Positions 4,871 through 6,028 of a stretch of 6,028 nucleotides of DNA are shown here, in pieces (the stretch's first letter is position 1; the number at the start of each line of letters is the position of its first letter). The stretch spans positions 1 through 6,028 of the forward strand of contig JALNXG010000121.1 of assembly GCA_023230485.1 (NCBI GenBank). Reading direction: 5' to 3'. A program made the translations under genes and the position numbers. Source of the stretch: Melioribacteraceae bacterium. Lineage in GTDB: Bacteria; Bacteroidota; Ignavibacteria; Ignavibacteriales; Melioribacteraceae. The notes under the pieces are model-generated. The model ran no database searches and was not told the DNA's origin. It saw only the letters and a program-made list of their open reading frames with translations.

Positions 4871-6028
4871 ATGAACTACGATTTATCCCAAATAACAGAG
4901 TTTTGGTCACTCATTAAATTCCAGAGAGATTTTAATATTTCTTTGGATAGTGATATTGTTGGAGGTTCTACTTCAGGACTTTCTTATAATGTTGGGGTAA
5001 ATCCATTGATAACACTTCGAAACATTTACGCATTTATGCCAACTGCCACAGAGATGGGAGTTAATGCGTGGTCGGCTTCAATAACCTATGCTAAGGATGA
5101 GGCAGTTTATACAGGTAGTGTTTACTATAGATCGTTGGTTGACGGAAACGTTAATAATGTTGTTGGTTTATCTACTTATTGGACTGTTACTACCTTACAA
5201 AGTATATGGATGAGACAGAAGTTAAAAGGACTACATCAAATAGTTTTAAGTAAAGCATTGCTTGCTGATAAATTATTTGATCATGTGAAAATGTACAATA
5301 TTGGTACAAATTCAAGTCTTATAGATAACTCATCCAAGTATGTAGGTTTTGAGATAAGACCTAAAGGAAGTGAACATTTATTAATAGCACTTAATCGTAT
5401 TGCTTGTCAGTTGTCAACTTCTCAAAGTCTGACTTTAAAACTGTATAATCAGAATACTTTTGTTACTGATATTGTCTTAGATGGTACAGCAAATGAGTTA
5501 GTGTTTACTGATATTACAGATCAATTAATGTCAGGAGAGGGAAGATGGTTTTTATTTTATAACCAGGATGATTTAACGGGACAAGCTTATAGTTCATACA
5601 TAGAACAAGATTCAAAATACTGTGATTTATTGAGTTTTGAGATACCCAATACAACTACTGATTTTATCAATACTATTGATACTTATTCGAATCAGTGTTA
5701 TGGATTAGGGTTAGATTTTAGCATTTATGCTGATTTAACCCAATTCATAAAATCAAACATTCAATCATTTACAGAAGTATTGCATTTAGAATGGCAATAT
5801 CATATTTTGGAAATGTTCATTATGAACCCGGATATACAATTTTCAGGAATTGAAAGAAGTATGATCGATGAGAAAAAGCGCGAAATAATATATGCTGAAC
5901 TTCATAATACAGAAAAAGGAGTGGATTCATTGGTAAAACGTAGATTTTATGCTTATAAAAAACTTATAAAATCACTTGAAAGTAAAGGCGACAAAGCCTT
6001 AAGTGGTCAAAACAATCAATTTATTTAT
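4871..6028 (+). CDS. Partial large structural protein with a CBM5/12-like segment
   Basis: An open frame of 386 codons starts at the ATG at 4871, 3 nt after the preceding stop, and has no stop before the window ends, so the C-terminus is missing. Residues 67-106 match the aromatic pattern of CBM5/12 chitin-binding-like modules: W67, Y73, an acidic residue then V79-Y80-x-G82, Y85/Y86, N93 and W104. Residues about 155-240 are beta-rich and could form a jelly-roll-type domain (an alternation such as SLTLKLYN, then FTDIT, then RWFLFYNQDDLTGQAY). The last 100 residues are helical and charged (about 295-375), with a KRRFYAYKKLIKSLE stretch. There is no signal peptide or membrane segment. Position after the capsid and decoration-like genes suggests a head-tail joining, neck or head-fibre protein. 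I cannot name the family, so treat it as a virion structural protein of unknown role. Confidence 0.8.
   Translation, partial: MNYDLSQITEFWSLIKFQRDFNISLDSDIVGGSTSGLSYNVGVNPLITLRNIYAFMPTATEMGVNAWSASITYAKDEAVYTGSVYYRSLVDGNVNNVVGLSTYWTVTTLQSIWMRQKLKGLHQIVLSKALLADKLFDHVKMYNIGTNSSLIDNSSKYVGFEIRPKGSEHLLIALNRIACQLSTSQSLTLKLYNQNTFVTDIVLDGTANELVFTDITDQLMSGEGRWFLFYNQDDLTGQAYSSYIEQDSKYCDLLSFEIPNTTTDFINTIDTYSNQCYGLGLDFSIYADLTQFIKSNIQSFTEVLHLEWQYHILEMFIMNPDIQFSGIERSMIDEKKREIIYAELHNTEKGVDSLVKRRFYAYKKLIKSLESKGDKALSGQNNQFIY

Noticed and set aside
1..6028. CRISPR array, tRNA, insertion sequence, integrase or defence system
   Set aside because: No regularly spaced repeats, tRNA-like sequence, transposase, recombinase or defence-family motif was seen. 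The genes form a coherent phage head module.

Overview
The window looks like the start of the head-morphogenesis (structural) operon of a tailed phage or prophage infecting a member of the Bacteroidetes. Four things point to this host group. The DNA is strongly A+T-rich. Genes start in A-rich contexts without Shine-Dalgarno sequences. Two intergenic regions carry exact matches to the Bacteroidetes-type promoter (-33 TTTG, -7 TAnnTTTG). The gene order is that of a phage capsid module. All gene identities are read from the sequence without a database search. Nothing in the window shows whether the phage is free or integrated: there is no integrase, attachment site or bacterial flank.

Layout, all genes on the + strand. 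Positions 1-91 are the end of an upstream intergenic region with a promoter at 32-63. It drives a 63-residue Xre/Cro-type helix-turn-helix protein (92-283). A 73-bp gap full of small direct repeats (284-356) carries a second promoter at 308-339. From 357 the genes form one tightly packed array: portal-like protein (357-2126); an unknown 148-residue protein overlapping it by 35 nt (2092-2538); a coiled-coil scaffold-like protein (2562-3458); the major capsid protein (3502-4545); a 103-residue beta-rich protein, possibly a capsid decoration (4556-4867); and a structural-looking protein of at least 386 residues (4871 to beyond the window end), which holds a segment resembling a CBM5/12 chitin-binding module.

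Working model (inference): the portal nucleates head assembly, the coiled-coil protein scaffolds the capsid lattice, the capsid protein builds the shell, and the small beta-rich protein decorates it or serves the vertex. No head-maturation protease lies between portal and capsid, and the capsid protein has no obvious long N-terminal delta domain. Assembly therefore more likely follows the SPP1/P22 style (separate scaffold) than the HK97 style. Terminase genes are not in the window.

The most interesting signal is regulatory. The two promoters share the same architecture (TTTG, 20 nt, TAnnTTTG), and both contain TTTGTCAA, a pseudo-palindrome centred on one base. One copy overlaps the -7 box of the regulator promoter, one overlaps the -33 box of the structural promoter, and one lies just upstream of and touching the portal start codon. 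This suggests that the small HTH protein represses or times both its own gene and the structural operon. A perfect 15-bp palindrome built from the same GTCAAAA half-site lies inside the portal gene at 605-619.
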